Positions 11,806-21,440 of a DNA stretch of 64,000 nt are shown here, one piece after another; within the stretch, counting starts at the first letter, position 1, and each line of letters begins with the position of its first letter. The stretch lies in NCBI RefSeq assembly GCF_002252525.1, contig NZ_NNRM01000016.1, forward strand, positions 107,644 through 171,643, in the 5' to 3' direction. Origin of the DNA: Brucella pseudogrignonensis. Its GTDB lineage: Bacteria; Pseudomonadota; Alphaproteobacteria; Rhizobiales; Rhizobiaceae. Under the pieces are notes generated by a model, which was not told the DNA's origin, ran no database searches, and saw only the letters and a program-made list of their open reading frames with translations. A program made the position numbers and the translations under genes.

Positions 11806-12693
11806 ATGAGTAAGGCCATCTTCGCCAAGATGAACGGACTGGGCAACAAAATCATTGTTGCCGATATGCGCGGACGCAGCGATCGTATCGCTCCGACTGC
11901 TGCCATCCGTCTGGCCGGAGAAGAGGCAACTTCCTTTGACCAGATCATGGCGATCCATGATCCAAAAACGCCCGGCACCGATCATTATATTGAGATCATC
12001 AATTGTGACGGCACACAGGCGCAAGCCTGTGGCAACGGCACACGCTGCGTGGTGCAGTGGCTTTCCAATGAAAGCGGAAAACAGGATTACACTTTCCAGA
12101 CACTGGCTGGCATCCTGACCGCCAATGAGCACGAAGACGGGCTGATTACGGTCGATATGGGCAAGCCGCATTTCGACTGGAAGGAAATCCCCCTCGCCCA
12201 TGAAGTGGACGACACCCGCGCCATTGATCTGTCTGCTGGCCCTGCAGATGCGCCTGTTCTGCAAGCGCCGTCGATTGCATCCATGGGCAATCCGCACGCG
12301 ATCTTCTGGGTCGAAAACGATGTCTGGTCCTATGCGCTCGATCAATATGGGCCCGGGCTGGAACATGATCCGATTTTCCCGGAACGCGCCAATATTTCCA
12401 TCGCTCAGGTCACATCGCGCGACAGCATGAACCTGCGCACATGGGAACGTGGTGCGGGCCTTACCCTCGCATGTGGTTCTGCCGCCTGCGCTGCCGCCGT
12501 CTCAGGCGCACGTACTGGCCGTACCGAACGCAATGTCACCGTCAATGTCCCAGGCGGCCCGCTCAAGATTGAATGGCGCGAAGACGATCACGTCATGATG
12601 ACCGGTCCCGCTGAATGGGAATTTGATGGCACATTCGATCCCGCAACCGGCGAATGGGAGTACGCCCCTAATCAGAGCAGAGGTGCTGCCTGA
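11806..12693 (+). CDS. dapF: diaminopimelate epimerase
   Basis: DapF converts LL- to meso-diaminopimelate, the penultimate step of lysine synthesis and the source of the peptidoglycan cross-linking residue. The 295 residues include the two catalytic cysteine motifs, ACGNGTRC near residue 73 and [10 protein letters not shown] near residue 222, and the opening [13 protein letters not shown]. The stop codon overlaps the mtaB start (TGATG), so the two are translationally coupled. Length is slightly above the usual 275-285. Confidence 0.96.
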   Translation: MSKAIFAKMNGLGNKIIVADMRGRSDRIAPTAAIRLAGEEATSFDQIMAIHDPKTPGTDHYIEIINCDGTQAQACGNGTRCVVQWLSNESGKQDYTFQTLAGILTANEHEDGLITVDMGKPHFDWKEIPLAHEVDDTRAIDLSAGPADAPVLQAPSIASMGNPHAIFWVENDVWSYALDQYGPGLEHDPIFPERANISIAQVTSRDSMNLRTWERGAGLTLACGSAACAAAVSGARTGRTERNVTVNVPGGPLKIEWREDDHVMMTGPAEWEFDGTFDPATGEWEYAPNQSRGAA

Positions 12694-13976
12694 TGGCCGT
12701 TGAAGTCGTAACTTTCGGATGCCGCCTCAACACCTATGAATCCGAGGTGATGAAGCGCGAGGCAGACAGCGCCGGCCTTGGCGAACTCAAAGATGGCGCG
12801 ATCATCTTCAACACCTGCGCCGTTACGGCAGAAGCCGTGCGTCAGGCACGTCAGGCCATCCGCAAGGCACGCCGCGACAACCCGGAAGCCCGCATTATCG
12901 TCACCGGTTGTGCTGCGCAGACGGAATCGGCCAAATTCGAGGCCATGGATGAAGTCGACCTCATTCTGGGTAATGAGGAAAAGCTCAAGGCCAACTCCTA
13001 TCGTATGTTGCCCGACTTCGGCGTGAACCAGTTCGAAAAGGTGCGCGTCAACGACATTATGGAAGTGCGCGAAACCGCGAGCCATATGGTCGATGCGATT
13101 GAAGGCCGCGCGCGCGCATTTGTGCAGGTGCAGAATGGCTGCGATCATCGCTGCACCTTCTGCATTATCCCTTATGGTCGCGGCAATTCACGCTCGGTGC
13201 CGATGGGCGGCGTGGTCGATCAGATCAAGCGCCTCGTCGATAATGGCTATCGCGAAGTGGTTCTGACCGGCGTGGACATGACCTCTTACGGTCCCGATCT
13301 GCCGGGAAGCCTGCGTCTCGGCAAGCTGGTGAAGACCGTTCTCAGTCAGGTGCCGGATTTGCAGCGCCTGCGCCTGTCATCCATTGATTCCATCGAGGCC
13401 GACGAAGACCTGATGGAAGCAATCGCCAACGAAAAGCGCCTGATGCCCCATCTGCATCTGTCGCTACAGGCAGGCGACGACATGATTTTGAAGCGCATGA
13501 AGCGTCGCCATCTGCGTGATGATTCCATCCGATTCTGCGCAGATGTACGCGCACTTCGCCCTGACATCGTGTTCGGTGCCGACATTATTGCAGGTTTCCC
13601 GACCGAGACTGAAGAGATGTTTGCAAACTCGATGAAGATCGTCGAGGAATGCGGGCTGACGCATCTGCACGTCTTCCCATACAGCGCACGCGAAGGCACA
13701 CCGGCTGCACGTATGCCGCAAGTCAGGCGCGAAATCGTCAAGGAACGCGCAGCGCGTTTACGTGCCGTTGGCGACCGGGCTTATGAAAAACACCTCGCTT
13801 CTCTCAATGGCACTGTGCAGCGCCTGTTGATCGAGAAGGAAGGCATTGCCCGCACGGAAGGCTTTACGCTGGCCGCTGTTGATCAGGGTAATGCTGGCGA
13901 AATTATCGAACGAATTGTGACGGGGCATGACGGTGAAAAACTCCTCACCCGTCAGACAGAGCCGCAAGCGGCTTAA
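12693..13976 (+). CDS. mtaB: tRNA (t6A37)-C2 methylthiotransferase
   Basis: MtaB is a radical-SAM enzyme that converts t6A to ms2t6A at position 37 of ANN-decoding tRNAs. The 427 residues show the N-terminal methylthiotransferase domain with cysteines in FGCRLN, NTCAVTAEAV and VTGCAAQ, which bind the auxiliary cluster, the radical-SAM triad CDHRCTFC near residue 150, and LSLQAGDDMILKRMKR. It overlaps the dapF stop codon by one base and is followed by ftsY after 21 bases, a common arrangement in Hyphomicrobiales. Confidence 0.94.
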   Translation: MAVEVVTFGCRLNTYESEVMKREADSAGLGELKDGAIIFNTCAVTAEAVRQARQAIRKARRDNPEARIIVTGCAAQTESAKFEAMDEVDLILGNEEKLKANSYRMLPDFGVNQFEKVRVNDIMEVRETASHMVDAIEGRARAFVQVQNGCDHRCTFCIIPYGRGNSRSVPMGGVVDQIKRLVDNGYREVVLTGVDMTSYGPDLPGSLRLGKLVKTVLSQVPDLQRLRLSSIDSIEADEDLMEAIANEKRLMPHLHLSLQAGDDMILKRMKRRHLRDDSIRFCADVRALRPDIVFGADIIAGFPTETEEMFANSMKIVEECGLTHLHVFPYSAREGTPAARMPQVRREIVKERAARLRAVGDRAYEKHLASLNGTVQRLLIEKEGIARTEGFTLAAVDQGNAGEIIERIVTGHDGEKLLTRQTEPQAA

Positions 13977-13997
13977 AGCTTAAGGGCATCAGATTTC

Positions 13998-15485
13998 ATG
14001 GCAATGGGTTTCATCAAGAAAATGTTCTCCTTCGGCAAGAAGGAGGTTGAAGAAAAGCCGGTCGAACAGCCCGCTCCTGATGCCGTGGAAGCGGCTTTAG
14101 AAACACAGCTTCCTGAAACCGTCGAAGCGCCTAGCGAAACCGAAAACACTGTCGTTGAAGTGGTTATTTCCGAACCGGAAGTACCAGTGATCGCCAGTGA
14201 GCCTGAGCCTGAGCAGATTGAAGAGCCTGCCGCTGAACCGGTTGAGGAAGAAAAGGCAGAACCGGAGCATCCGGTTGCCGAGATCGAAATCCCGATTGAA
14301 CAGCCACCGGTGATGGAACCGATCGTGGTTGAAGCACCTGTGCCAGAGCCCATTGTTGCGCCCGTCGTCGAGCCAGAGCCAGAGCCTGTTGCTGAACCCG
14401 AACAGGTTGAAATCGCGAAAGTTCCTGAAGTTTCAGAGGCACCCGTTGTTGAGGAAATAGTCGAGCCCGCAACTCAGCCAGAGGCAGCGAAGCCCAAAAA
14501 GGTCAAGGTCGCAAAGGCCGTTGAAGAACATCAGGAAGAAGCGCCGGTCGAGGCAGCGCCTGAGCCAAAGCTCTCCTGGTTCGAGCGCCTGCGTCGCGGC
14601 CTGCTGCGTTCATCGAATTCATTGAGCGATTCCATCAGCGGTATCTTCACCAAGCGCAAGCTCGATGAGGACACGTTGCAGGATCTTGAAGACGTGCTCA
14701 TTCAGGCCGATCTCGGCCTTGAAACGGCCATGCGTGTGACCGATGCGCTGTCGTCCGGTCGTTATGGCAAGGACGTGACTGGCGAAGAAGTGCGCAACAT
14801 CATGGGCGCGGAAATCGAAAAGGTGCTTGGGCCTGTCGCAAAGCCTTTGGAGCTTGATCTCTCGCACAAGCCGCATGTCATTCTGGTTGTCGGCGTCAAT
14901 GGCACCGGCAAGACCACGACCATCGGCAAGCTTGCCGCAAAACTGACCGCTGGCGGCCTCAAGGTCATGCTTGCGGCAGGCGATACTTTCCGCGCTGCCG
15001 CCATCGAACAGCTCCATATCTGGGGCGAGCGCACCGGTTCCCCGGTTGTTTCGAGCAAGCTCGGGGCCGATGCAGCGGGCCTTGCCTATGATGCATGGAA
15101 GCAGGCCAAAGATGCGGGCAGCGATGTTCTTATCATCGACACTGCAGGCCGTTTGCAGAACAAGGCCGAACTGATGGACGAACTCGCCAAGATCGTTCGT
15201 GTTCTTGGCAAACACGATCCGGAAGCCCCACACACGGTTCTCCAGACCTTGGATGCAACCACCGGCCAGAATGCACTCAATCAGGTCGAGATTTTCAAGA
15301 ATATCGCTGGCGTCAACGGCCTTGTCATGACCAAGCTTGACGGCACGGCACGCGGCGGCATTCTGGTGGCCATTTCGGCCAAGCACAAGCTTCCGATCTA
15401 TTTCATCGGCGTCGGCGAAGGCGTCGACGATCTTGAACCATTTGCGGCCAAGGATTTTGCCCGCGCCATCGCAGGAGTTGCCTGA
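13998..15485 (+). CDS. ftsY: signal recognition particle receptor FtsY
   Basis: FtsY docks SRP-ribosome complexes at the inner membrane for cotranslational insertion. The 495 residues comprise a long acidic, Pro/Glu/Val-rich A domain (about 1-190), the helical N domain starting at [16 protein letters not shown], and the G domain with P-loop [30 protein letters not shown] and [10 protein letters not shown]. The A domain is composed of degenerate PEP/PEPE-type repeats of low complexity, typical of the variable membrane-targeting part. The stop overlaps the start of the next gene (TGATG). Confidence 0.96.
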   Translation: MAMGFIKKMFSFGKKEVEEKPVEQPAPDAVEAALETQLPETVEAPSETENTVVEVVISEPEVPVIASEPEPEQIEEPAAEPVEEEKAEPEHPVAEIEIPIEQPPVMEPIVVEAPVPEPIVAPVVEPEPEPVAEPEQVEIAKVPEVSEAPVVEEIVEPATQPEAAKPKKVKVAKAVEEHQEEAPVEAAPEPKLSWFERLRRGLLRSSNSLSDSISGIFTKRKLDEDTLQDLEDVLIQADLGLETAMRVTDALSSGRYGKDVTGEEVRNIMGAEIEKVLGPVAKPLELDLSHKPHVILVVGVNGTGKTTTIGKLAAKLTAGGLKVMLAAGDTFRAAAIEQLHIWGERTGSPVVSSKLGADAAGLAYDAWKQAKDAGSDVLIIDTAGRLQNKAELMDELAKIVRVLGKHDPEAPHTVLQTLDATTGQNALNQVEIFKNIAGVNGLVMTKLDGTARGGILVAISAKHKLPIYFIGVGEGVDDLEPFAAKDFARAIAGVA

Positions 15486-16141
15486 TGGAGCATCCCGTTT
15501 TCGAACGCGATCCGTCGCAAAAGACCGAAGCAGAACGCAAGGAAGTCCCGCCGCTACTCAAGCTTGCGCTGGAACTCGGACCGCTGCTGGTGTTCTTTTT
15601 TGCCAATGCGCGTGGTGAAAGCCTGATCGAGCGCTTTCCGGTACTTGGCCAGATTGGCGAACCGATCTTTCTGGCAACCGCACTCTTCATGGTTGCAACC
15701 GTCATTGCGCTTGCCATTTCATGGTCGATGACACGCACCCTGCCGATGATGCCGCTCATTTCCGGCATCGTGGTTCTGGTGTTTGGTGCGCTGACGCTCT
15801 GGCTGCACAACGATACCTTCATCAAGATGAAGCCGACCATCGTAAACACGCTGTTTGGCGCGATCTTGCTCGGCGGGCTTTTATTCGGCAAATCCCTGCT
15901 TGGTTATGTGTTTGATTCGGCTTTCAAGCTGGATGCAGAGGGTTGGCGCAAGCTGACCTTCCGCTGGGGTTTGTTCTTCATCTTCCTGGCAATTGCCAAT
16001 GAAGTGGTGTGGCGCAATTTTTCGACCGATGCCTGGGTTTCCTTCAAGGTCTGGGGCATCATGCCGATCACCATTGTCTTCACGCTTTCACAAATGCCGC
16101 TTATCCAGAAGCACACTTTGCCTGAGGCGAAAGCCGAATGA
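15485..16141 (+). CDS. yciB: inner-membrane septation protein A (YciB/IspZ family)
   Basis: This 218-residue protein has about six membrane segments and the family features [17 protein letters not shown] near the start and [20 protein letters not shown] with NEVVWR towards the end. YciB proteins influence cell-envelope synthesis and septation, but their biochemistry is unresolved. It overlaps ftsY by one base. The last codons are duplicated just downstream (see the direct repeat at 16129-16173). Confidence 0.9.
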   Translation: MEHPVFERDPSQKTEAERKEVPPLLKLALELGPLLVFFFANARGESLIERFPVLGQIGEPIFLATALFMVATVIALAISWSMTRTLPMMPLISGIVVLVFGALTLWLHNDTFIKMKPTIVNTLFGAILLGGLLFGKSLLGYVFDSAFKLDAEGWRKLTFRWGLFFIFLAIANEVVWRNFSTDAWVSFKVWGIMPITIVFTLSQMPLIQKHTLPEAKAE

Positions 16142-16173
16142 ATAAGAACGTGATGAAAGCCGAATGAATAAGA
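16129..16173 (+). repeat. short tandem duplication at the yciB 3' end
   Basis: GAAAGCCGAATGAATAAGA occurs at 16129-16147 and again at 16155-16173 with a 26-base period; a degenerate third GCCGAATAA follows at about 16185. The first copy contains the yciB stop codon, so the duplication probably arose from slippage or unequal exchange after the gene end. Confidence 0.85.
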
Positions 16174-16218
16174 GTTCGGTGCAGGCCGAATAACAAACGC
16201 ATGAAAATGGAGGACGCC

Positions 16219-17001
16219 ATGCCCCAGATCGACAAAAGACTCGATATCGAACAGTTCATCTGCCGCAGCGATAATTATGGCGTTCTCATCCATGATCCTG
16301 AAAGTGAGCTGACCGCGGCAATCGACGCGCCGGATGCGCACGCAATCGAAGCGGCGCTCAAGCGCCGTGGCTGGACGCTCGACTTCATTTTCACGACGCA
16401 TCATCACCTTGATCACGTCGAAGGCAACGAGGCGCTGAAAGCCAAATTCGGCGTCAGCATCATCGGACCAAAGGCTGAGCAAAGCAAAATCCCGACACTT
16501 GACCGTACCGTTCAGGACGGCGACGAGTTCACCTTCGGACTTTTCAAGGTCAAAGTGATTTCCACGCCCGGTCACACGGCTGGCGAGATTTCCTTTTATC
16601 TGCCAGAAGCAAAAGTGGTGTTTACAGGCGACACGCTTTTTGCACTGGGCTGCGGTCGACTGTTTGAAGGAACACCGGATATCATGTTCCAGTCGCTGCA
16701 AAAGCTTGTGGCGCTGCCGGGCGATACTGCCGTTTATTGCGGCCACGAATATACGCAGAGCAATGCACGCTTTGCCTTGACCATCGATCCCGACAATTCG
16801 GCATTGAAGGAACGTGCAGCCGAGATTGCGCGGCTCCGTGCAGCTGATAAGATGACCCTGCCCTCCAGCATAGCGCTTGAAATGGCAACCAATCCATTTC
16901 TTCGCTGGCACGATGGCCGCATTCGCACGCGGCTTGGAATGCAGGGCGCAACTGATGAAGCGGTTTTCGCGGAAATCCGTAAGCGCAAGGATTTATTCTA
17001 G
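16219..17001 (+). CDS. gloB: hydroxyacylglutathione hydrolase (glyoxalase II)
   Basis: GloB hydrolyses S-D-lactoylglutathione to D-lactate and glutathione, completing methylglyoxal detoxification. The 260-residue metallo-beta-lactamase-fold protein shows the metal motif TTHHHLDHVEG, then TPGHTAGE, FTGDTLFALGCGRLFEGT and YCGHEYT, and the C-terminal substrate-binding segment ending RTRLGM and RKRKDLF. The ATG at 16219 is chosen because GGAGGA lies 8 bases upstream; an in-frame ATG at 16201 would precede this ribosome site. Confidence 0.94.
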   Translation: MPQIDKRLDIEQFICRSDNYGVLIHDPESELTAAIDAPDAHAIEAALKRRGWTLDFIFTTHHHLDHVEGNEALKAKFGVSIIGPKAEQSKIPTLDRTVQDGDEFTFGLFKVKVISTPGHTAGEISFYLPEAKVVFTGDTLFALGCGRLFEGTPDIMFQSLQKLVALPGDTAVYCGHEYTQSNARFALTIDPDNSALKERAAEIARLRAADKMTLPSSIALEMATNPFLRWHDGRIRTRLGMQGATDEAVFAEIRKRKDLF

Positions 17002-17010
17002 GACATTACC

Positions 17011-17505
17011 ATGATGACGATTTCTCGCTTCAAACAGTTTCATGCAGCAGCTCTGCTCGGCCTTTCTCTTGCGATCCTTCCGCAGTCAGCGAACATGGCC
17101 TTTGCCGAAGACATTCTGGCAATTGCAACGCCACCGCAGACACCAGCTGACATCAACAATTTCAAGCTGACCGAAGACCTCCTGACGCGTATGGAAAAAA
17201 TCCATACGCAGCTTGAGGATATGCAGCTTTCACCGACTGCCGAAGAAGGTCAGGATGCGCAGCCGTCGATGGATTCTATGGTCAAGAGCATCGAATCGCG
17301 CCCGCAAGTGGTTGAGGTGATGAAGGCGGAAAATATCGAGCCACGCGATTATCTTCTCGCCTATTTCGCCATGATGAGCGCGCTTGCAGCAGCCGATGCC
17401 GAAGAAGAAGATCAGCTTGTCGATGAAGTGAAGCAGATCAATCCCGAGCACGTCGCCTTTGGCAAACAATATGGCGACCGCATTCGCGAACTGATCGGGG
17501 AATAG
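17011..17505 (+). CDS. exported protein of unknown function
   Basis: The 164-residue product opens with a signal peptide (hydrophobic LLGLSLAILPQSANMAFA, cleavage probably after AFA near residue 32). The mature part is acidic and helical with no recognisable domain; it includes QPSMDSMVKSIESRP and LLAYFAMMSALAAADAEEED. It starts nine bases after gloB and probably shares its transcript, which ends at the hairpin at 17519-17547. A second ATG directly follows the first, so the start may be one codon later. Probably a periplasmic protein conserved in the family; I cannot assign a role. Confidence 0.75.
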   Translation: MMTISRFKQFHAAALLGLSLAILPQSANMAFAEDILAIATPPQTPADINNFKLTEDLLTRMEKIHTQLEDMQLSPTAEEGQDAQPSMDSMVKSIESRPQVVEVMKAENIEPRDYLLAYFAMMSALAAADAEEEDQLVDEVKQINPEHVAFGKQYGDRIRELIGE

Positions 17506-17518
17506 AGTATCAAAAAAA

Positions 17519-17547
17519 ACCGGCGAAGTTTCCTTCGCCGGTTTTTT
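17519..17547. terminator. bidirectional terminator between gloB operon and zntA
   Basis: AACCGGCGAAG pairs with CTTCGCCGGTT around a TTTC loop, with an A tract before and a T tract after. It can serve both the plus-strand gloB transcript and the minus-strand ATPase gene that ends at 17551. Confidence 0.9.
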
Positions 17548-17550
17548 CTT

Positions 17551-20055
17551 TCAAGATGATTGCCTTAGCAGCCGTAGTGCGTTGATTGTCACCAGAACGG
17601 TCGCGCCGGTATCGGCCAGAATTGCTGGCCAGAGGCCAGTGATCCCCAGCACCGTGGTCACAAGGAATACCGCTTTAAGACCAAGTGCGATTGTAATATT
17701 CTGATGAATATTACTCATAGTCCGCTTCGACAGATCGACCATCGCAGCCACATCACCGACGCGACCATGCAACACCGCTGCATCCGCCGTTTCCAGCGCC
17801 ACATCCGTACCGCCACCCATGGCGATGCCAACATCGGCCGCAGCAAGCGCTGGCGCGTCATTGATACCGTCGCCAACCTTGGCAACAACCTGACCCGCAT
17901 TGCGAAACTCGCCAACGATCCGCTGCTTGTCTTCCGGCAGGAGTTCGGCACGCACTTCGATGCCCAGATCCTTGCCGATAGCTTCTGCCGTGCGACGATT
18001 ATCGCCGGTCAGCATAACGGTCCGAATACCGGCATCCTTCAGCGTCTTAAGCCCAGCGATCGCATCCGCGCGCGGCTCGTCACGCATGGCTATGGCACCT
18101 GCAATTTTGCCGTCTGCAACCAGAACAGAAACCGTCTTACCCTCATCATTACAGGCAGCAATCCGCGCCGCTAGATCGTCCGGAATGACAGAGATTTCAT
18201 TGGCAGCCTTGCGCGAACCCAAGAACAGCTCAATCCCATCAGCTTTACCTGACACACCCTTGCCGCCATGTGCCTTACCTGCCGAAACGGCTGAGAGTTT
18301 CAGGCCACGCGTATCTGATGCACCGACAATCGCTAAGGCTAACGGATGGCTTGAACCTGCATCAAGAGATGCAGCCAGACGCAAGACTTCTTCTTCTGAA
18401 AGTGCGCCGGGCAGAACATCCGTTACCTGCGGCTTGCCTTCTGTCAGCGTACCGGTTTTGTCGAAACAGGCGGTCGTAATCTTGCCTATGGTTTCAAGAA
18501 CTGCGCCCCCCTTCAGCAACAGCCCGCGCCTCGCACCGGCCGAAAGCGATGCCGCGATGGCAGCAGGTGTCGAAATAACCAGCGCACAGGGGCAACCGAT
18601 CAGCAGAATGGCCAGACCTTTATAAATCCACTCACCCCATTCAGCACCCGCGACCAGCGGCGGCAGAATGGCAACCAGAGCCGCCACGACAACAACGCCC
18701 GGCGTATAGTAAGTCGAGAAGCGATTGATGAAACGCTCTGTGGGTGCTTTGGCTTCCTGTGCTTCCTCAACCAGCCGCACAACACGCGCAATCGTGTTGT
18801 CCTGCGCTGCGGCTGTCACTTTCACCCGCAACAGCCCGTCGCCATTGATGGTGCCTGCAAAGACGCTGTCGCCGACTGCCTTGCCGACAGGCGTGCTTTC
18901 ACCCGTGACGGGTGCTTCATCGATTGCACTTTCACCCGAAATGATCTCGCCATCCGCAGGCATACGATCACCGGGACGCACCGCAATCACGTCGCCCACG
19001 CTCAGCTCTTCCGCTGGTACTTCTTTTGTGGAGCCATTGCTTTCCAAAAAGGCGGTCTTCGGCACCAATGCCGTCAGCGACTGAATGCTTGCGCGCGCCT
19101 TGCCTGCGGCCACACCTTCCAGCAATTCACCAACCAGAAACAGGAAGACGACAGCCGCAGCTTCTTCGGTCGCACCGATGATGACAGCGCCAATGGCCGC
19201 AATAGTCATCAGCATTTCAATCGAAAACGGCGTGCCATTGATGGCTGCGGAATAAGCACGCTTTGCAATCGGTATGAGGCCGATCAGCATTGCAGCCGTA
19301 AAGGCCCATAATTCAATCGGCGGATAAAGATGGCCAACAATATAGGCAACCACCAGACCACCGCCACAGGCGAGCATCATCTGGCCCTTGCCGCTCTGCC
19401 ACCAGCGCTTCGGTTTTGCAGGCACCTTTGGCTGGATTTTGAGCGCCCCTGTCGATTGCGCGCTGGCTTTGTAGCCAAGTGCCGTAACCTTCGCGGCAAT
19501 CTCGTCAACACTGGCCGAGCCGTCATGATTGACGGTCATGGTGCCATTTGTCACGGAAACAGACACATCCTGCACCCCGCCGACACGACGAACAGCCGTG
19601 TCGATCTTGGCGGCACAGGACGCACAATCCATACCCTCCACGCTGAAGCGTAAACTATCAGCGCCCGCTGTAATCTGCTTTGCTTCGGGTTCGTCATGAG
19701 CGTGATCATGATGAGCGTGGTCGTGCTTGTGGTCATGATCATGGCCGCTACAGCCTGCATGGTCATGGTTATGGTCATGGTCGTGATCGTGATCGTGATC
19801 GTGATGCTCATGCTTGGCAGGCGCTTTTTCGTCAGCCAATGGTTCGATGCCATAGCCAAGACTACGGACCTTTTTGGCAACACTTTCCAGATCACTGCTG
19901 CCATCATGGCGCACCGTCATCATGCCCGTCGTCACCGACACGGAAACATCCTCCACGCCCGAAACGCGGCGCACAGCCGTATCGATTTTCGTCGCGCAGG
20001 ATGCGCAATCCATGCCTTCAACGCGAAAGCGGTTTTGTTTCAAAATCTCGTTCAT
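17551..20055 (-). CDS. Zn/Cd/Pb-type P1B ATPase exporter
   Basis: This 834-residue inner-membrane pump exports soft divalent metals with ATP. It has two heavy-metal-associated domains, each with GMDCASC (Cys17/Cys20 and near 145), joined by a linker at about 80-125 very rich in His and Asp (HDHDHDHDH and similar). The ATPase core has IGCPCALVIS (transmembrane CPC), DKTGTLTEG (phosphorylated Asp), SSHPLA, and GDGINDAPALAAADVG. The paired GMDCASC domains and divergent MerR gene point to ZntA/CadA-type rather than copper function; copper pumps usually have other membrane signatures. AGGGGCAGGTC upstream of the ATG is the ribosome site. Confidence 0.93.
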   Translation of the reverse strand: MNEILKQNRFRVEGMDCASCATKIDTAVRRVSGVEDVSVSVTTGMMTVRHDGSSDLESVAKKVRSLGYGIEPLADEKAPAKHEHHDHDHDHDHDHNHDHAGCSGHDHDHKHDHAHHDHAHDEPEAKQITAGADSLRFSVEGMDCASCAAKIDTAVRRVGGVQDVSVSVTNGTMTVNHDGSASVDEIAAKVTALGYKASAQSTGALKIQPKVPAKPKRWWQSGKGQMMLACGGGLVVAYIVGHLYPPIELWAFTAAMLIGLIPIAKRAYSAAINGTPFSIEMLMTIAAIGAVIIGATEEAAAVVFLFLVGELLEGVAAGKARASIQSLTALVPKTAFLESNGSTKEVPAEELSVGDVIAVRPGDRMPADGEIISGESAIDEAPVTGESTPVGKAVGDSVFAGTINGDGLLRVKVTAAAQDNTIARVVRLVEEAQEAKAPTERFINRFSTYYTPGVVVVAALVAILPPLVAGAEWGEWIYKGLAILLIGCPCALVISTPAAIAASLSAGARRGLLLKGGAVLETIGKITTACFDKTGTLTEGKPQVTDVLPGALSEEEVLRLAASLDAGSSHPLALAIVGASDTRGLKLSAVSAGKAHGGKGVSGKADGIELFLGSRKAANEISVIPDDLAARIAACNDEGKTVSVLVADGKIAGAIAMRDEPRADAIAGLKTLKDAGIRTVMLTGDNRRTAEAIGKDLGIEVRAELLPEDKQRIVGEFRNAGQVVAKVGDGINDAPALAAADVGIAMGGGTDVALETADAAVLHGRVGDVAAMVDLSKRTMSNIHQNITIALGLKAVFLVTTVLGITGLWPAILADTGATVLVTINALRLLRQSS

Positions 20056-20082
20056 GACCTGCCCCTATCGAGACCACTCTTG

Positions 20083-20123
20083 AATTGTCTGAAACAAGGT
20101 CTACATCCTCTAGTGACTAGAGG
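20083..20123 (-). promoter_or_regulatory. MerR-type operator-promoter of the metal ATPase
   Basis: CCTCTAG (20107-20113), TGA, CTAGAGG (20117-20123) is a perfect 7-3-7 palindrome. On the minus strand it lies between TTGCTC (a -35-like box beginning upstream of the palindrome) and TAGACC, giving a spacer of about 19 bases, the over-long spacing that MerR-family activators correct by DNA distortion. It lies between the divergent ATPase and MerR starts, so one dimer could control both. Confidence 0.75.
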
Positions 20124-20136
20124 AGCAAGAGAAAAA

Positions 20137-20562
20137 ATGATTACCAATGTTCCGATTGGCGAAGCATCGAAAGCCAGCGGTGTGAAAGTGCCAACTATCC
20201 GTTATTACGAGCAAATCGGGCTTCTCCCGGTGCCTCCGCGCACGGAAGGCAATCGCCGCCTTTATGACAATGCCGATATTCAGCGGCTGTTATTCATCCG
20301 CCATGCGCGCGATCTGGGCTTTGAAGTGGATGCGATCCGCACGCTTTTAGACCTTCAGGACAATCCAGACCAGTCGTGCGCTGCAGCTGATTCTATTGCA
20401 CGCGCGCGCCTGATCGATGTCGAGCATCGCATCACCAAACTATTGTCTTTGAAAACTGAACTTTTGCGGATGCTGGATTGCACGGCACATGGCCGTATTG
20501 ACCAGTGCCGCGTTATCGAAATCCTGGGCAATCACGAGGAATGCGTACATCCGAAGCACTGA
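20137..20562 (+). CDS. MerR-family metal-responsive regulator (CadR/ZntR/PbrR group)
   Basis: This 141-residue regulator has an N-terminal MerR helix-turn-helix (KVPTIRYYEQIGLLPVPPR), a dimerisation helix and metal-ligand cysteines placed as in the CadR/PbrR/ZntR group: one in DQSCAAAD near residue 85 and a Cys-x8-Cys pair in DCTAHGRIDQC near 115-124. An extra C-terminal NHEECVHPKH may add ligands. It is divergent from the P1B ATPase and shares the palindrome at 20107-20123 with it. The start at 20137 follows AGGAGCAAGAG. Confidence 0.93.
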   Translation: MITNVPIGEASKASGVKVPTIRYYEQIGLLPVPPRTEGNRRLYDNADIQRLLFIRHARDLGFEVDAIRTLLDLQDNPDQSCAAADSIARARLIDVEHRITKLLSLKTELLRMLDCTAHGRIDQCRVIEILGNHEECVHPKH

Positions 20563-20597
20563 ACTTCAGACGCAACCATCAATAAGCGGCCATCGCC

Positions 20598-21440
20598 TTA
20601 CTGTATCTTCTCGAATCGCGTCGCCTCGATTTTCAGCGTCCCGAGCTGCGTGCCTATGCGGGCAACAACCGGCGCATAGATGCCGGAATTGCCTAATGAA
20701 GCGAAAGAGATCGTCATCTTGCTGCGCGTGCTCAGATAGTCGATGGCCTTCTTGCCCTTTTGGTAGCCCGAGATCGGTACGAACTTGGCCGAACAGATCA
20801 CCGATTCGCCCGTAAAGCCTTCCGTCGTGAAAGATTCTGTACCGTTGAACGCCAACCGGATGTCGGCACGGGTCTGACCATCGAAAACTTGAAGCGTGCG
20901 ATTGCACACGGCTTTTGGATCTTTGGTTGGAATCATCAGCGCACTGAGCGGGTCACTCACATTGACCAGATCATTGGGGGCTGTTTCCACCCATGGATCG
21001 CGCTTTTTAACCGGCGGCAGATTTTCCGATTCCGTCACATTGCCACTCGAAAAACGTATCTTGGTACTCTTGTTCTTTCGCCCATGCTTGTAAGCAAGAT
21101 CGAAAGCGGATGGAATAACTTTACCCTGAACCGAGTTGCCGCCAACATAGACGGTGCCGTCCGTATCATCGAAAACGCGCGCGATGCCTGATGTCTTGAA
21201 GCGGCCATTCACACCGTAACTTGAACCTTTGACGGTGGTTTCAATCGCAGAACGCGCGATCGAAAGGCCGAACATCGAGATTTCATACTCTGTTCGGTAG
21301 AGAGCGTCTGCCTGAGCGCTGCTTATTGCAGCCACACTCGCAATCGCCAATCCGGTTAGCAATGCAACACCCCGCCGCGCTGCCCCATTCTGCATCCACT
21401 CGCTTTTCACCGGCTTGAAGAAATGCGATTGCTCGATCAT
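20598..21440 (-). CDS. DUF3108 exported protein
   Basis: The 280-residue protein resembles the DUF3108 family: a periplasmic, mostly beta-strand protein beginning ALYRTEYEISMFGLSIARS after a signal segment (GVALLTGLAIASVAAISSAQA). Later motifs include DPLSALMIPT and RADIRLAF. No biochemical function is established for the family. The start at 21440 (MIEQSHFFK) has AAAGGAAAA upstream; the ATG at 21395 would give a more conventional signal peptide start and remains possible. An open frame extends upstream to 21602 but has no good ribosome site. Confidence 0.75.
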   Translation of the reverse strand: MIEQSHFFKPVKSEWMQNGAARRGVALLTGLAIASVAAISSAQADALYRTEYEISMFGLSIARSAIETTVKGSSYGVNGRFKTSGIARVFDDTDGTVYVGGNSVQGKVIPSAFDLAYKHGRKNKSTKIRFSSGNVTESENLPPVKKRDPWVETAPNDLVNVSDPLSALMIPTKDPKAVCNRTLQVFDGQTRADIRLAFNGTESFTTEGFTGESVICSAKFVPISGYQKGKKAIDYLSTRSKMTISFASLGNSGIYAPVVARIGTQLGTLKIEATRFEKIQ

